Part shown: positions 6,124 to 7,165 of the stretch, piece by piece
Position numbering within the stretch: position 1 is the first letter of the stretch
How the letters are laid out: the number at the start of each line of letters is the position of its first letter
Origin: Clostridia bacterium
GTDB lineage: Bacteria > Bacillota > Clostridia > Oscillospirales > Acutalibacteraceae
DNA length: 7,165 nt
Assembly: GCA_900769375.1 (NCBI GenBank)
Contig: CAAGGN010000170.1
Coordinates: forward strand, 1-7,165
Direction of reading: 5' to 3'
The notes under the pieces: model-generated
Database searches by the model: none
What the model was told of the DNA's origin: nothing
What the model saw: the letters and a program-made list of their open reading frames with translations, nothing else
Made by a program: the position numbers and the translations under genes

Positions 6124-7165
6124 TTAATCCATATAACCCTTTGCGCAAAGAAGCTCTGCAAGTAAAACTGCTCCGCCTGCTGCGCCACGGAGAGTATTAT
6201 GGGAAAGGCATACAAACTTATAGTCATATTGAGTATCTTCACGAAGACGGCCAACAGAAACTGCCATACCGCCTTCAAGATTGCGGTTAAGCTTGGTCTG
6301 AGGCATATTATCCTCGGTAAAGTAGTTAAGGAACTGCTTTGGAGCGTGGGGGAGATCAAGTTCCTGAGGAACGCCGGAAAATTCTTCCCAAACTTTAAGA
6401 ATTTCTTCTTTAGAGGGCTTATTTTTAAATGAAACGAAAACTGCGGCCATATGTCCGTCAGAAACAGGAACACGAAGGCATTGAGCGGTGAATTTAGGAC
6501 TATCGGCAAGGGCGATTTCTCCGTCCTTAACTTCACCCCAGATTTTAAGGGGCTCACGCTCACTCTTTTCTTCTTCGCCGCCGATGAAGGGGATAACATT
6601 ATCCACCATTTCGGGCCATCTTTCAAAGGTCTTACCTGCGCCCGAAATTGCCTGATAGGTGCAAACGAGGCATTTATCTACGCCAAACTTCTTATCGAGG
6701 GGGAAGATAGCGGGAACATAGCTTTGCAAAGAACAGTTAGATTTAACTGCAATAAAACCCTTCTTTGTTCCAAGACGCTCTCTTTGAGAAGCAATAACAT
6801 CGAGGTGGTTATCGTTAATTTCGGGAATAACCATAGGAACATCGGGGGTGAAACGGTGGGCGCTGTTATTGGAAACAACGGGGCATTCGAGTTTAGCGTA
6901 TGCTTCCTCAAGGGCCTTGATTTCATCCTTCTTCATATCAACTGCGCAGAAAACGAAATCAACAGAAGCGGCTACGGCTTCCATATCCTTTACTGCGTCG
7001 TAGATTTTCATTTCTTTGAGGTTTTCGGGAATTGGGTCGGTCATAGCCCAACGACCGCTAACTGCCTCTTCATAGGTTTTTCCGGCGCTTCTTCCGCTTG
7101 CTGCCAAGGTGGTAACGTTAAACCAAGGGTGGTCGGCAAGTAAAAGAGCAAATCTCTGACCTACC
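6124..7165 (-). CDS. asd: Aspartate-semialdehyde dehydrogenase (N-terminus outside window)
   Basis: Reduces aspartyl phosphate to aspartate semialdehyde with NADPH; feeds the DapA step and also threonine and methionine synthesis. The frame is open to the window edge, and the TTG at 7107 is an internal Leu codon. Upstream residues read VGQRFALLLADHPWFNVTTL and continue into AASGRSAGKTYEEA, the classic start of the NADP fold, so only about a dozen residues are missing. 346 residues are visible. Counting from that Leu, SNNSAHR is at 79-85, the catalytic Cys125 is in VKSNCSLQ (codon at 6733-6735), QAISGAGK is at 152-159, and LRVPVSDGH (211-219) holds the substrate Arg and catalytic His. The SNCSLQ form and the length fit the archaeal/fungal-type ASD subfamily also found in many bacteria, rather than the E. 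coli type. Promoter and any lysine-responsive leader lie outside the window. Confidence 0.95.
   Translation of the reverse strand, partial: VGQRFALLLADHPWFNVTTLAASGRSAGKTYEEAVSGRWAMTDPIPENLKEMKIYDAVKDMEAVAASVDFVFCAVDMKKDEIKALEEAYAKLECPVVSNNSAHRFTPDVPMVIPEINDNHLDVIASQRERLGTKKGFIAVKSNCSLQSYVPAIFPLDKKFGVDKCLVCTYQAISGAGKTFERWPEMVDNVIPFIGGEEEKSEREPLKIWGEVKDGEIALADSPKFTAQCLRVPVSDGHMAAVFVSFKNKPSKEEILKVWEEFSGVPQELDLPHAPKQFLNYFTEDNMPQTKLNRNLEGGMAVSVGRLREDTQYDYKFVCLSHNTLRGAAGGAVLLAELLCAKGYMD

Noticed and set aside
6124..7107. TTG at 7107 as the start of asd.
   Set aside because: The frame continues to the window edge with residues (VGQRF, HPWFNV) that belong to the conserved N-terminal nucleotide-binding fold.
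6451..7143. A 230-codon open frame on the plus strand opposite asd.
   Set aside because: It lies entirely antisense to a gene with intact catalytic motifs, has no convincing ribosome binding site, and its residue pattern (runs of Phe, Asn and Gly with no domain) is what the reverse strand of a conserved gene produces.

Overview
This window looks like ordinary chromosome from an anaerobic, low-to-moderate GC Gram-positive bacterium, most likely a member of the Clostridia. The evidence is the set of genes (an oxygen-reducing flavo-diiron protein with a rubredoxin, and a ferredoxin-dependent NfnAB transhydrogenase), the strong AGGAGG-type ribosome binding sites, the sigma-A-type promoters with 17-base spacers, and compact U-tailed terminators. 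Species cannot be named from the sequence alone.

Layout. (1) Positions 1-576, plus strand: the C-terminal part of a Gfo/Idh/MocA-family sugar or polyol dehydrogenase cut by the window edge, closed by a strong hairpin terminator. (2) 615-2043, plus strand: a complete two-gene transcription unit with its own promoter, encoding a class A flavo-diiron protein (FprA type) and a 51-residue rubredoxin that is easily missed because of its size, then a terminator. The promoter overlaps a palindrome resembling a PerR box. (3) 2056-4408, plus strand: a second complete unit with its own extended -10 promoter, encoding NfnA and NfnB with a one-base stop/start overlap, then a terminator. (4) 4413-7165, minus strand, convergent with the above: asd (5' end outside the window), dapA and dapB, the aspartate-to-diaminopimelate/lysine branch, ending at the same hairpin, which can work in both directions.

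How the genes fit together. The flavo-diiron protein and rubredoxin form a scavenging couple: rubredoxin delivers electrons to the flavo-diiron protein, which reduces O2 to water or NO to N2O. NfnAB balances the NADH, NADPH and ferredoxin pools by flavin-based electron bifurcation and makes NADPH for biosynthesis. The Asd and DapB steps of the neighbouring operon consume reduced pyridine nucleotide. Any direct link between these modules is an inference from proximity.

I found no mobile element, CRISPR array, RNA gene, large repeat or sign of an undescribed system. Coding density is high and no gene-free stretch exceeds about 150 bases. The points most worth a second look are the possible PerR operator, the short central spacing of the flavo-diiron protein, and the Asp-ligated cluster site in NfnA.
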